NCBI GenBank assembly: GCA_027574665.1
Contig: CM050650.1
Span: forward strand, 97,995,086-98,059,085
Source: Rhynochetos jubatus
Taxonomy: Eukaryota; Chordata; Aves; Eurypygiformes; Rhynochetidae
Reading direction: 5' to 3'
DNA: 64,000 nt
Shown here: positions 1-11,757 of the stretch, piece after piece
Layout of the letters: each line of letters begins with the position of its first letter
How positions within the stretch are numbered: the first letter of the stretch is position 1
Translations under genes and position numbers: made by a program
Notes under the pieces: generated by a model
Seen by the model: the letters and a program-made list of their open reading frames with translations, nothing else
Told to the model about the DNA's origin: nothing
Databases searched by the model: none

Positions 1-248
1 TGCGGAGGTTTAGATTAGATATCAGGAAGAAATTCTTCCCAGAGAGGGTGTTGAGGCACTGGCACAGGTTGCCCAGAGAAGCTGTGGGTGCCCCACCCCT
101 GGAAGTGTTCAAGGCCAGGCTGGATGAGGCTTTGAGCAACCTGGTCTAGCGGTGGGTGTCCCTGCCCATGGCAGGGGTTGGAACTAGATAGATGTCCTTT
201 AAGGTCCCTCCCAACCCACATCATTCTATGATTTTATGATTCCATGAT
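1..248 (+). mobile_element. CR1 LINE, 3' end, cut by the window start
   Basis: The sequence carries the avian CR1 3' block in order: the GGTTTAGATTAGATATCAGG core, GAAGAAATTCTTCC, the GGTTGCCCAGAGAAGCTGTGG block, GGAAGTGTTCAAGGCCAGGC, AAGGTCCCTCCCAACCCA, and a tail of 8-9 bp repeats (ATTCTATGA TTTTATGA TTCCATGA). This is the end of ORF2 (LPREAV...PSLEVF type) plus the short 3' UTR. Only the 3' end is inside the window, so its full length is unknown. It lies in the intron before the first exon, in sense orientation. Confidence 0.93.
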
Positions 249-3200
249 TATGAAACAAATTGTTGAAGAAAAAAACTTCCACCAGCTATAAAGTGTTTGT
301 ATACATGACTAACTTTGATACCCCTGATCTATCTGTGATTCTGTGATCCTTGCCCCCATGTGCAGAAGGGAGGTGGTGTAAGTTTTATGGTGAGTACTTA
401 GTGCTGCTATATGGTGGAGTAACTTTTGATGTATTTCTGATGGTGCCATGTGGCAGGGCAGACGGGACAGCGTCATGAGTGCGTGTGACTGTTCTCGGCC
501 CACTCTGTATTAGCTACAGGTTCTCCACAGCACAAGCTCAATATCTTTCTTTTCCCATCTTTTATAGAACATAGACACGATAGTGGAGCCATGTCTGTTT
601 GTCTTTGCTCACTTCAAAGTTCAAACTCCCACTGTGCTCATCTCCTGGACAATTTGCTTTATCATGCTCTATACTGAAGAAACTTTGCCCTGAGTTTGCA
701 GCATTATGTAAATCAGATGTTATGTAAATATCAACTTATAAATGCATGTTTAATTTCAGTGATGTGATAATTTTGCTGATATTATGACTTCCAAAACCAA
801 TACCTAACATGTCCATATTAAAGGAGTTAAGTTCAAGCATGGCAATGAGAATAAATACAGGTGGAGAACTTCTTGAGGTGCTGCAGTACACTGAACACTG
901 TCACAACATTGTATGTAAGCTGCAGGATATATTTTAAGAATGAGGTATTGTACACACTTTGTTTACAGCACAGGTTATACTTAGTCTCTGGCATTTTGTA
1001 CAAACCATGTATGGTATATTGATATAAATGCTGACACTTGGAGACAGACTGCCTGTGCTCTGATCCAACTTGACACACCTGGTTAGTTTTAGGGATTCTC
1101 TTCTCAGTGCTTCAAGCGGAAACAGATAAGGTGTGTTGATCAGAAACACGTTTTACTTCAATGGGTTTTGGAGGTTGGCAAGTCTGATTATATACGTGTT
1201 TACGCTGGAGCGCAACCCTAAGCTTTTCACTAACATAGACATTTTTTTTGTAAGAAATTTCATGTAATTAGTCCTTAAGACCTCTCCATTTTCTGTATAC
1301 TTGCTGGGTATCTAATCTTTGGTTTTAAATATTCCTAGCGTATAGAACTGAGCAGAATGATTCACAGTTGGTAAGTGTTCTCCATATGTAAACACATAGC
1401 TTTGCAGATGGGTAGGAGCAGCAGAGTTTGGCAGAAGAGAATAATTTCTGTGTGTCCACATGTGCAGTATCATTTTTGACTATTTCCATACGAGTATGAA
1501 AAACCAGTTTTATGAACAAAAACTTTGATGGAGGCTGAGGAGCCAGAGTGTTGGCTTTGGGCGCTTTACAGTCTGATTGCTTGTGCAGGGTAGAGCGTGA
1601 ATGTAATTAAGATGCAGATAAACCTGGTGAAACCGTGTGTGTATTGGTTGGGGTAGATGCTGAGGAGATTGGCTGTGGATATTCGAAAGATCTATCAAGC
1701 TATATGCTCTGTCTGGTTTTATTCTGCACAGGAGAAAGTTTATTGTCCAGCTGTTGACACATGAAGCATTATTGATTATAAGTAAAGCATCCCCTGCTAT
1801 CACCCGATGATTTTCCCCTGAAGACATTTGTCTGTCTCCCCAGGCAGATGATAAAAAAAATCTAAGAAAGTAATGTGCAAAATCTTTGCCATAAACCAGG
1901 AAGGGTTGCTACAAGCACGCAGGAAGCCTAGCTCACGTTCATAAATATGATTGAGAAGTTAAACCACCTATAAAAACATCCAGTAACACAACAATAACCA
2001 TATTTTTCAAGTAGGAGTCTGTTTTCTCCCTAGCAATGTAAGCTTTCTGTTAATACTCTCTCTTCTGTATGTCATCATTTCTCAGCTATCCTCTCTAATA
2101 CGACCAGATATTATCCCAGAGACTTAGAGCTACTGTTATTTTGAAAATTTGTACACATGGTGGAATTGCAGCAGAACTAAGATTGCAAAGTAAGTTCTGC
2201 AGTTACAGTGGCTGTGCCAGGAATGTGTGTTTGTGTTCAAGGGTCATCGGCACTCAGTCAAAGCGCCTGAGTTTTCAGATTTTCCTTGCCTGTAGCTGCA
2301 GCCTTTGGCTGTGTCTGTGACCATAACTAGACCTTAAGTTTCCGATATGAAAAGTAGATCTGCTCAGGTTCTTATCCAGCATATCTTAATTAAAAAAAAA
2401 TAGGATTAATCAAGTTGTGTTCCAACTTTCCTACCATTTGTGCTATTTACTGAAACTTTCTCTTACTTGTCTGCTGGTTTTACTCACATGTGAACATAAA
2501 GGATTTAATTTTCATAAGTTCATGAGTCAAATACTCTGTCAGTATTTTCAGACTTTGGGGAGTTTTGTGGTTATAGACACTGGTGCTGAGGATAACCAGT
2601 GGCCCTAGAGCTTACTGACTGTGGGAAGACTGAGCACAACAGTTGAATGACTGATACAGTGCACTGGTTTTTCTGCAACTTTAGACAAAACCAGATTAGC
2701 AGCAATTTACTTATTAAGTTGTAAGTAACTGCTTGCTTCCTGGTGTGTTTTTTAGAAGGTGGATGAAATGTGTCTGTCTGCTACATAATCAATAGAATTA
2801 AAATCCCCAGCCACTTATTTCCTGGGAAGTGATTAAAATCCACTTTGTACGTAGTTTATGCTGGCCATACCACTCTTTTGCAGCCATATGTCAAGGTAAT
2901 TATTAGACAGTTTATGAAGTGCTTAAATATAAATGGCCAGCATAAATCTTCATAGAGTATATTTTAATAGTTCTATTCCATTCAGAGGCAAAACAGAGTC
3001 GAGCTTTGGCTGGCCTTCTCATAGTCTCCTCCAAACTTCTGTAGCGGTATAGCTCTCTCAGCTTTCAAGGACAGCTTTTCTTAATAAGAGACACTGAACA
3101 GATGCAACAGCAGATGATTCTTGTTTGATTGATGACGTGTAAGTGGCGTGCAAGACTTGGTGTTGTAACTTGTGAACAGCTATTCTGTGCATAAGGGGGT

Positions 3201-5042
3201 GGTCTCTGCAGAGGAGCAAAAGTTCTGCTGTTTGCTCGGTCGTCTCTAATAAGCCTTCACGTACAGGAGATGTGTAACTTTTGAAATCTATCAATGGATT
3301 TTTATCAATGGATTAAGTCCAAAGTCTATATTAAAGTTGAAATACAGCCCTTGCCATTCCTTCCTCACTGTTTAATAGTAGACTTGAAGTCAACAACTCC
3401 TAAGCCAAGTTGGCCCTGGAAGAAGCATAGTTGCAGTTTTAAAACTTTGTTGATTCCATGATGGAGCATCATCTCTAAATCCTATGATTTTGGTATGATT
3501 TATCCATTTTGGGGTAGGATTTATTGAAGAGTTGATAACTTTTATTAAATCAACAGATAGAGTTGTAAAAACATGCATAAAAATAGAAGCACACAAACTT
3601 GAAAAATGTTTTTTGGAGCTTCAAAGCTTGCTGGGGTTTTGTACAACATTACCGCTTAATACTCTACCTCTAGACACCTTATTTTGCTGAAATCAGTCAT
3701 GTTGATTGAGGTGGCAATAGATTTGACCTTACATATTTATTTTTGCTGTCGTTACATAGCTATTTCTTTGATGGTTTAACCAATAATTGAAGGAAGTTAC
3801 AAGTGATTTGTAATTAAGACATTGGACTGAAAGCCATCTTGGGTTCTGGTGTGTCTGGCTTGATTCTGAGTTTGGGTGTTATTAAGGTGGCTGATGCATT
3901 TGTGTTGTTTCTGCTGGCTAAAATGGAAGCAAGAATATTTCCCAATTTTTTCCATTTTTAAAATAGAAAATAGTGCAATAAAAAAGGTACGTTATAATAA
4001 CTTTTTAGACATTCAGGTGTATTTTTGGCAGCAGCATATTTTTGATTGCCATTTCTTATTGTCATGTTCTTTATCTCTGAGCTAAAACCAAGGAAGTGCT
4101 GGTAAAATCCCACAACTTTTCCTCGGCTAAGCTTATCCTTTGTTGAAAGCCAGGCCAGAATAGTGTCTGTTCAGAACATAATTTGGAAACATCCTCAGCA
4201 AGTGCTGATGGTTCTCAGTCAGCTTGCCAAGACAGCATGCCATAAAGTTTTTAAAAGACTTTGAAAAGCATTAAAAAAATTAAATTGAAGAGACTTTATT
4301 ACAGAATAAACAAATGGCTTACCTAATAGACTCCCCTTTTTGCTAGTTTGTGTTGACATAACTTTAACACCCCCTTTTATTTATTGTTCTGTCCTCTTCA
4401 TACAGAACAAACAGTGTCATATGTGTCACATGACCTGTGCAGTGTTTGAGAATATTAGCAGCATGTCAGACAAAGACCAGTGTTCTTCAAAATCCTCTCA
4501 GAAAATGGCCTTGAGTATCTGTGGTTATCTGTTGTTTGTGATTCATTCCGTTGCTGCCAAAACAGATATTTGAATCAGGTGCACAAAACAGCATTTATTT
4601 TTAAATTCATGTGTAAAACATCAATTCCTAAAAATCCATCTAAAGCACTGTCTTTGCAGATTATGTTACTTTGCCAATAAAGCTGGCTAACTCAGGAAAG
4701 AACGTATGCATTCTCTGGGTTTCGACGGTATCATCTGATAAGCAAAGATCTTGTTTAGCAGTAAGCTAAACCTAAGCAGCCACTGGCCACACTTGTCCTG
4801 GAGGGAAGCCTCCAGAGAGGTTCAAATAAGCCATGAATGCTTTTACTGCCTTTCACACTAGATGGGAGGATACCTCAGTTCTCCAAACTTGTATCTCAAT
4901 GAATTTGCCTCACAACTAAGTAGGAGTAATTTTTTTAAAAGAAAGTAAACTTTTCTCTTTTAAGCAGCTGTTTTATAAAGATTTATGAAGTTTTTCAAAA
5001 AGTACCTCTTGGTCTAATATAGTTCTCTTATTTGCTTTCTAG
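249..5042. other. Upstream KHDRBS2 intron, no gene seen
   Basis: AT-rich intronic DNA follows the CR1 tail. A ctatctgtgattctgtgatcc stretch near 325-345 resembles a CR1 tail but is too short to call. The short open frames of 60-105 codons on both strands have no recognisable domain. Nothing else is supported before the acceptor. Confidence 0.6.
5013..5042 (+). promoter_or_regulatory. Splice acceptor tract before the first KHDRBS2 exon
   Basis: A pyrimidine-rich run (ttctcttatttgctttctag) ends in AG immediately before the FNFVG codons. It is a strong-looking U2-type 3' splice site. Confidence 0.9.
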
Positions 5043-5159
5043 TTCAATTTTGTTGGGAAATTGCTGGGACCAAGAGGAAACTCCTTGAAGAGGTTACAAG
5101 AAGAAACAGGTGCAAAAATGTCCATCCTTGGGAAAGGATCCATGAGGGACAAAGCTAAG
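5043..5159 (+). CDS. KHDRBS2: KHDRBS2 internal coding exon, first half of KH domain
   Basis: This 117-bp exon translates in phase 0 to 39 residues starting [20 protein letters not shown] and ending SMRDKAK. It is the N-terminal half of a KH domain, including the GPRG form of the GxxG loop that contacts single-stranded RNA, followed by the [19 protein letters not shown] stretch typical of Sam68-like proteins. KHDRBS2 (SLM-1) is a nuclear STAR protein that dimerises and regulates alternative splicing, mainly in brain, by binding U/A-rich UAA-type motifs. The paralogue was chosen by residues: KHDRBS3 has LTKMS where this has GAKMS, and KHDRBS1 has GKVLGPQGNTIK. From memory it matches about residues 74-112 of the human protein, probably coding exon 3. 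It is flanked by a pyrimidine-rich AG acceptor and a GT donor. No coding damage is visible. Confidence 0.96.
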
Positions 5160-5165
5160 GTACCG
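5160..5165 (+). promoter_or_regulatory. Splice donor of the first KHDRBS2 exon
   Basis: AAG|gtaccg follows the DKAK codons. GT is present, but the positions after gta depart from the gtaagt consensus, so it looks weaker than the donor of the second exon. It opens an intron of 47,927 bp. Confidence 0.85.
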
Positions 5166-5770
5166 TGTCTGGATTCTGGTTGCAATTAGTGTAGAAACAT
5201 TTGTGCTTCACCTGTTACACTTAGATTGCCTGTCTACTTATTAATGACTCAATTAATAGACTCATAATAGACTGTAACTCCAAGGCATGTTTGTTTTTTC
5301 AAGTACCATCAGGTACTTAAATACATTTTGTCTCTTGCTATACAAACCTTGCTCCCTATATAATTGTAGGCCTCCACAGTTTTTATATTACCACTGTATT
5401 TTAAATAATTTACCTAAAAGAAAAAACAGCATAAAGTTCATTTGTTCTGAAAAGTCAGTTTTGCCTGAGAAAGTTTAACTTGTACAGATTACTGCTGTAA
5501 TACTGGTGTACATAAATAGGTTTTCTCTTTTGTTAATTGTTTCTTTAGAGACAGGAGTTTTAAAAGATTGAATGTTTATTCAGGAAATAGTTCTAAAAAA
5601 GATAACACAGTGGATGTTTTGCTTATGTGTGTGTAAAAGTGTGCTGTAGATTAAAAAAATAAGTGTGTTTGTAATGACTGCCTGGTCAATGCACCTTTGT
5701 TAATGATTTGTGAGGTAAGGCAGCTTTATATATCTGACCAAAGAACAAGTACTAATTGCGTCATGGCATC

Positions 5771-6069
5771 TTCAGGAGGATGGGGCCAGGCTTCTCTCAG
5801 TGGTGTCCAGTGACAGGACGAGGGGCAATGGCCATCAACTGGAAGACAGAAGGTTCAGCCTGAACGTGAGGAAACACTTCTTCCCTGTGAGGGTGACAGA
5901 GCCCTGGGACAGGCTGCCCAGAGAGGGGGGGAGTCTCCTTCCCTGGAGACTTTCCAAAGGTGCCTGGACTTGTTCCTGTGTGATCTGCTCTAGGGGATCC
6001 TGCTCTGGCAGTGGGGTTGGACTAGATGATCTCTAGAGGTCCCTTCCAACCCCGAACACTCTGTGAATC
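5771..6069 (+). mobile_element. CR1 LINE, 5'-truncated 3' end
   Basis: It begins near GGAGGATGGGGCCAGGCTTC, runs through the conserved GTCCAGTGACAGGACGAGGG, GAAGACAGAAGGTTCAGCCTGAACGTGAGG and GAGTCTCCTTCCCTGGAGA blocks, and ends with GGTTGGACTAGATGATCTC and AGGTCCCTTCCAACCCCGAA. The final tail is only CTCTGTGAATCT, so the 8-bp repeats are almost absent. This is a different CR1 subfamily from the 1-248 copy, with the GGAGTCTCCTTCCCTGGAGA signature. The ORF2 C-terminus is interrupted after RLPREG by extra G's, which shifts the frame. It inserted in sense about 0.6 kb after the first exon. Confidence 0.92.
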
Positions 6070-6133
6070 TTACCTCACAGTCTATAGAACCTGAGTATTA
6101 TGGTCAACACAGAAACAATGACTGCTAATTTCA

Positions 6134-6150
6134 CTGAACTGTTAGTTCAG
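6134..6150. repeat. Perfect 7-bp inverted repeat, 3-nt loop
   Basis: CTGAACT (6134-6140), loop GTT, AGTTCAG (6144-6150). The arms are exact reverse complements. It lies three bases from the larger hairpin at 6154-6200. Confidence 0.85.
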
Positions 6151-6153
6151 CAC

Positions 6154-6200
6154 AATGCAGAATAAAGCACAACTAGTAATGTTGTGCTTTATTCTGCATT
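6154..6200. repeat. Perfect 20-bp inverted repeat, 7-nt loop
   Basis: AATGCAGAATAAAGCACAAC (6154-6173), loop TAGTAAT (6174-6180), GTTGTGCTTTATTCTGCATT (6181-6200). All 20 positions pair; the next base outward does not (C with C). As RNA it would make a 47-nt hairpin, shorter than a usual pre-miRNA. It does not resemble CR1 and starts 85 bp past a CR1 tail. Its origin is unknown: a template-switch mutation, a small palindromic element or a small RNA hairpin are all possible. Confidence 0.92.
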
Positions 6201-9200
6201 CCTTTCTGTCACCTCTGCCATTCATCTCAGTAGCTAAAATAATCAAAGCAATAATATGCCAGAATCAAGCGAAGACTAATCAGGATTTTATGGTTGGTAT
6301 TATTTGGTCTTGGTAATGCGTATCAGCAGTCACACTTACATGACGAGGTCTCCAACTGCAGTATTGAAAAAAAAAACCCCACAACCCAAACAAATTAAGC
6401 ACACAGAACGTATTTCATATTTTTCAGAGATTTCTTTATGACACTGAGCATGCTGGCATTTCAACTGTCTGTTTAACTTTATATTTTATCATAATACATG
6501 TTGAAGACACTACAAATCTTTTTTCTAGCTATTGACATGTAAAATATTTGATGACTTTTGGCTTACTTCTGGAGTGAAAAAAAAAATGACTCCCTGGATG
6601 AATGAATGCATGTTGCTGCTAAGTAACAGTAATTTGCATCAGTACTGCATCTGCCAGCTCCATTCTCAGTCACCCACTCAGACTGTCATTGCCAAAAGCA
6701 GCAGTTGCCCAGACAGGGGAGCATGAAGTGTCTGTTACCAGCTAAAGATGTTTAAACACGCATAATAGATAGACTAAGTTGTCTGATTTTGAGATCAGCC
6801 ACTCATCATATCATTTGAGTTTCATCTGACCATAACAAACAGTGCCAGCATGCCAGTCATTACATTCACTCATAAGTATGTCAGCAAAACAAAATTCAGG
6901 GTATTTTTTTTCCTCTGTATAAAGTATTTAGTCCTTCAGCATAATCTGAAGTTAAATACAAACTTCATGGAAGCTGATTCATATAAGAATGGTGCAAAAA
7001 TGAATTTCTAGAATAAAATAACATTAACTATGGCACTGATGAAAGCAACTTATGTAGAAAAGCCCTCATAAACAACTGTTACTTAATCCAGTTTAGACAT
7101 TATCGAGTCAAAAGAAAACAAAATCCCTGTGCAATTTTATCGAGACATAGGAATAATCTGATCTGTGTACATCACTGTTACTGGTTCCAAGCAGAAGACG
7201 CTAAGAATGACCATGGGATGGGTAACAGTTACAATTAGCATTTCAGAGAGGATATTCTCGGTTGAGATACTGGTAAATCTTAAAGGAAATATATTTGACT
7301 GTGAGCATAAATAGTAGCATGAATTCTACATCACTAGGGAAAATACAACTTACACTGGTTAAAACAGTTTCTTGCCATAAAACAAGCTCACTAGTCTTAT
7401 TTATGCAGTATTTTTTACTGATTTAAATACAAATTACCAAAGTTAGGAAGCTTGTTGTGGTTATTTTGTACCATCCAAGAAAACAGCTTATGTATATTGG
7501 CAGATGAATCTTTTTTCTGGAGGAATTTTCAAGAAAAATCTGTGTAATTTCTCTCTGTAAACTAGAATTTCCTTAAATCTGTTTATATTATGACATGAAC
7601 AGTAATAATTCTTAGGCAGACTGCAGGCATGTGTGCTTTTCTCCTCAGTTCAGTGTATCTGAATGTTAAACTGAGTTGGAGCAGCAGAACCAGAATTTCT
7701 GATGCAAAATACTGAATAAATTTATGCTCTAATCCTTAGGTACTTAGTGTTTGAAAAGAACTTATCCACTGATCTGGGGGTTTTTACTGCCAAAATGATA
7801 GTAGGCAACTGCTTGGCTCTACCGCGAGACACTTTATCCTACGCTTTGTAACTTTGTGCAGATTGGGAGGGCAGTTTACAGTCCTGGGAAGCTAACTCTG
7901 TCAGCGTGGGTATATCTGCTTTTCAGAATTTCCTTATCTTTAAAAAAAAATCTGTAGGTAAATCTCAGAGACTAAACAATTTGGGCTGTTCCTTTCCAGA
8001 GCCTCAGGGATCACTTGTTAAGTGTGACTTGAGTTTTTTTGGTATCCGCTGTGCCTACAGTGTGGGAACAGGATAGATTAATTTGAAAAGGCAATGCAGC
8101 TTACTTAGAATGAATATTATGAACAACTCCAATTGTGCACTAAATACCACAGAGCTTATATATCTGTCACAGAAAGTTGTGTTAGAAATTGTTGAAGAGA
8201 TGCCCAAGTGTAATTGCATCAGTTTTGCAGAATGTTATTTGGGATATAAGGAAAACTTAGAATTCTTCCAGAGCAGCATAGCTAATGCGAGTACTTAAAG
8301 CTCTGTGCTTAAGCTAATGCCACTGGCTCAGCTGAAGTTTAGTTTTCTGTAACAGGAGAAAATCCTACAGTCCTCTGACAGGAAAGACAAGCACCATCCT
8401 GGAACATGGACAGTCCACTAGACACAACAGGAGATGATGCTGGCTTTTAGATACTTCTTCCTTTTGATATGACCTGCAAAAGTCTAGCTAAAATTTAAAA
8501 TATTTATTAGGTGAATAACTCCCATTTATTTTTAAATGGCAGAAAAGGTTTTGTTCAACACGTTGAGCATAGCCGTGACCACTGGGAATTGTGCCCACCG
8601 TAAGAGCACCGCTAGTTTCCAGTGAGTTCTTAGAACAGGTTGAGCTCTCACTATCTTGCTGGCTTCCATGTTGCCACTGAAGGTTGTCATTCCTGTAGTA
8701 ATGTAGTGTTATAAATATGCAAATACATTCTTCAGGACAGACAGTAAGGAGATTAAACACAGTCATGTTGAGTTGCTCGGCTTTTGATTCTTTTCCATTT
8801 CTTTTTCTTCGTTTTCCAAACAGCATGGGAGGAGATTGCAAAGGTAAACATTCAAACTGAAGTGACAGGAGAAACCTCATTACAAGTGGAATGAATTGAT
8901 TGCTTTCATACATAGATGCAGATTTTCTCCTTTTCAGCCATACAATGAATGCTTTTCAGTGTGCTATTTAAAAAAACCAGCATGCTGGAATAGCTGGGTT
9001 TTTACATAAACTATAGCAGTAAGAGCATGGATTCTCTTTCAAAGAAGCAGAAAAATACGTAGCAATGTTTCTTAAATACTTCTATTTCTTGAGCTACTTA
9101 CATGCCACAGTTTCGTAGGAGAGAACAGGGGCTCGGGGCTTGCACCATTCCTCCATAACCCCTGGTTTTAGAGTATTTATGAGAGTGGTATTTTTAAATG

Positions 9201-10863
9201 CAAATTAATTATACACCAAAGTGCAATAAACATGACTGGATAGTATATGTAACTTTTTGTTTTGTGGGATTTCAGAACACCATATGTGAGAAAGCAAAGT
9301 GGCAATGATTTCACACAGATGGGATTGGAAGGAAAATGTTTGTAGAAAAACCAGCAACATTTAGGGCCAGAGATAAAAGAACCACAATGGTTTCATTAGA
9401 ACTGCCTTTAGGGACCGCGTGACCTGACTGCAGATTGCTGGAGCTTGGGAAGAGTCAAAAACATACTCCTCCCCTTCTGTGTTTCCCTAGGATGCTTCTA
9501 CTGGCTGGAGAGAAAATACTGATCTAAGGGAGACTGATCTGAGGTGGCACCTCACCTTTAATAACAGGAGTGAGAACAGATCAACAGCATTAATCACAGT
9601 CCTGCCATGGCACTTAGCTGCAACATGACTTCATCTCTTTTTAGTGTGTATTTTTCAGAGATTAATTATACTAGAGTAGATGACACTGTATATGGGAGGG
9701 CTTGCCTAGAATGACTGTATGAGGCATGATACCAGTAATTAGTTGGTATGGATAATGCTGGTAAGAGAGCAAATGAAGGCCATGATCCCAGATTAATAAC
9801 TGAAATGGTGAACAAGGCATAGAAAAAGCAAGAACATATGAGGAAGGGAAGAATATTGGCAAAAACAACAACAAAAAAAGAGGCAGGTAGAAATATTTTG
9901 CAAAAGAAAAACTCTACCTTGCACAGAATTTTATCTCGTCATTTGTCTTTCCCATTACATGTATAACTTTGATGAGAACATTCAAGGAAAGAGATGATGG
10001 AAATTTTCCAGTGAACACAAAAGTATGTAGAAAAGAGGCATGTGAAGGCTCCAAAATTCTGAAACAAAGAATGATTGTGAGAGAAATCTTGGAAATGTGC
10101 AAGCATTGTCGTTGAAAATTTTTCAGGGTGAAATGTTTGTTCTTTTTCTTTATTTAAAGAAATATTTTATTTAAAAATTAACCAAAGTGATTATGTTTGG
10201 AAGAGCTGAATTTATGCAGTTTCAAATGATCTGCAATACAGTAACCCCTGGCTATTTCAGTTAGTGCTATAAAATTTTGGGAAAGTCCATTTTTTTTCCC
10301 TATCGGTCAAGTTTATTTGTTTCCTTGCAGAATGGATTTTTGCTTCTGAAGGTGGTTTGTCATATTTATGTCAAGGATTTAAGATGCTTTCTTTGACTTC
10401 CCTCTCTGAGTTTTAGAACCCATTTAAGTACTTTGCCCCTCTTGCTGCAGAGAAAACCGTCTTCCCCCTAGTCCCTCTTGGGTTAAAAGCAGGTCTCCTT
10501 CATTTTGGCTAGATGGCTCAGCCAATTTGATCTTTCTTAGAGGAGTCAGGCTTGAGGAAAGCTGTTTATCTGTATGTATAGAGAGAAAGAGAGTAGGGGT
10601 TTGGTGTGTGTGTGATATGTAGCTGAAATTCATGGTTGAACATAAGTCATTCTATATGAGCCAGTTCCTCCTGATGTCCCTATACAGTGACGAGGGATGT
10701 CTGTCTTTGATCAACAATATGAAATTCCCATGCTGTTTAACATTCAACTATTCTGTCACGAAGAGATGCATACGCAATTGCTTCAGATGTTTCAAAATTG
10801 TTTTGTAACCCACTTCCTAAATGTTTCTACAGATTGGTAGGGAATTCCCAGTGAAATATGGGT
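6201..10863. other. KHDRBS2 intron stretch, no gene seen
   Basis: AT-rich DNA. A minus-strand frame of 141 codons is open at 8488-8913, but it has no recognised domain and sits in ordinary intron sequence, so I treat it as chance. An A/C tract (aaaaaaaaaaccccacaaccc) lies near 6367. No repeat was identified with confidence. Confidence 0.55.
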
Positions 10864-11757
10864 GCATATCGGGACCTCTGTTCCCCTCAGAAGGGAATCT
10901 CCTACAACAGTGACCGTCCTCCTTTCCTTAACAGAGGCAGTTGTAATGTGTGGGGCTGATGGGGTTGTCCTGGGCAATTCCCTGGAAGGACCTTCCTCTG
11001 CAATTACCTGGCCCTTTATTCCAGAGCCCCATATCTATTCTACAGGGGCAACTGGGAAGGGGAGGGAGGGCAGGAGGGTATGCACCTACCTCACCAAGCA
11101 GGGACCTGTTTCCATTCCACTCCCCCTCTCAAGTTCCTTCCACCCCAATGGCAAGAGGATATGTGGTTAACTGCAAGCTGTGTGCTCTCCACCTGCTGCC
11201 TTTTCCTTTGGAATGGTAGGTTGGTGGAGCAAGGATCTCACTCCTTCTTACACTCGCTCATACTCCTCAGCCTCTCCACTTCCTCCTTCAGCTCAGCCAC
11301 CAGCTGAGCAGATCATCGACCTGTTCACACCTCCCGCAAGGGCCGTCTCTGCTGCCCTCAGGTACGAGGGAGAGGCTCAGGCACTCCCTGCAGCCGGAAA
11401 CCTGGACGGCAGCAGCCCTGAGCGGGAGCACTCTCAGTCACCACGTTCTTCCTAGCAGTGTTTTTTCTCTGCGTGGCTGCCATGGCTAGGACCTGCCTGC
11501 ACGCCTCACCTGCTCACCCTACCTGGGCGCACTGCTACGCCGCGCTCCCCGGCCAGGGTTTAAATCACCCTCAGTTCCTCCCGACACCGCACCTGAGTGA
11601 CGTCAGCCACTCTCGCAGGGGCTGCTGGTACCACGCGGGGCTGCGCGGCTGCTTCTCTGCTCGCCGGGGTCCAGAAACCCTTCTGTTCCCCTCGATCGAG
11701 CGCCGGGCTGCAGCAGAAGCTGCTGCCACTGCTGCGTCCCACGTTGACTCCAGGTGA
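10864..11757 (-). mobile_element. CR1 LINE 5' end: 5' UTR and start of ORF1, without a 3' end
   Basis: Read on the minus strand, this is the front of a CR1. A CpG-rich 5' UTR (about 11757-11484) is followed by an ATG at 11483-11481 that opens MAATQRKNTARKNVVTESAP. Further on are AELKEEVERLRSMSEC (about 11250-11315), an NRYGALE motif (about 11025-11045) and ERRTVTVVGDSLLRGTEVPI near 10864-10920. These follow the order of CR1 ORF1, whose C-terminal half is a GDSL-type esterase domain. Homology stops just after VPIC, so most of the esterase, all of ORF2 and the 3' tail are missing. ORF1 is broken by several stops and frame changes. Most CR1 copies keep only the 3' end, so an isolated 5' end is unusual. 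Confidence 0.88.
11598..11605. promoter_or_regulatory. Perfect CRE (TGACGTCA) in the CR1 5' UTR
   Basis: A full palindromic CREB/ATF site sits in the CpG-rich CR1 5' UTR, about 115-120 bp upstream of the presumed ORF1 ATG on the minus strand. LINE 5' UTRs carry the internal promoter, so a CRE there is plausible. Whether it is bound or active is not known from sequence. Confidence 0.5.

Noticed and set aside
318-345. CR1 tail remnant
   Set aside because: CTGTGATTCTGTGATCC resembles a tail repeat, but there is no CR1 body beside it.
6154-6200. Confident miRNA gene call
   Set aside because: The stem is perfect, but at 47 nt the hairpin is shorter than usual pre-miRNAs, and no mature sequence is recognised.
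8488-8913. Minus-strand 141-codon gene
   Set aside because: No domain, no splice or promoter context, and no codon pattern separating it from the surrounding intron.
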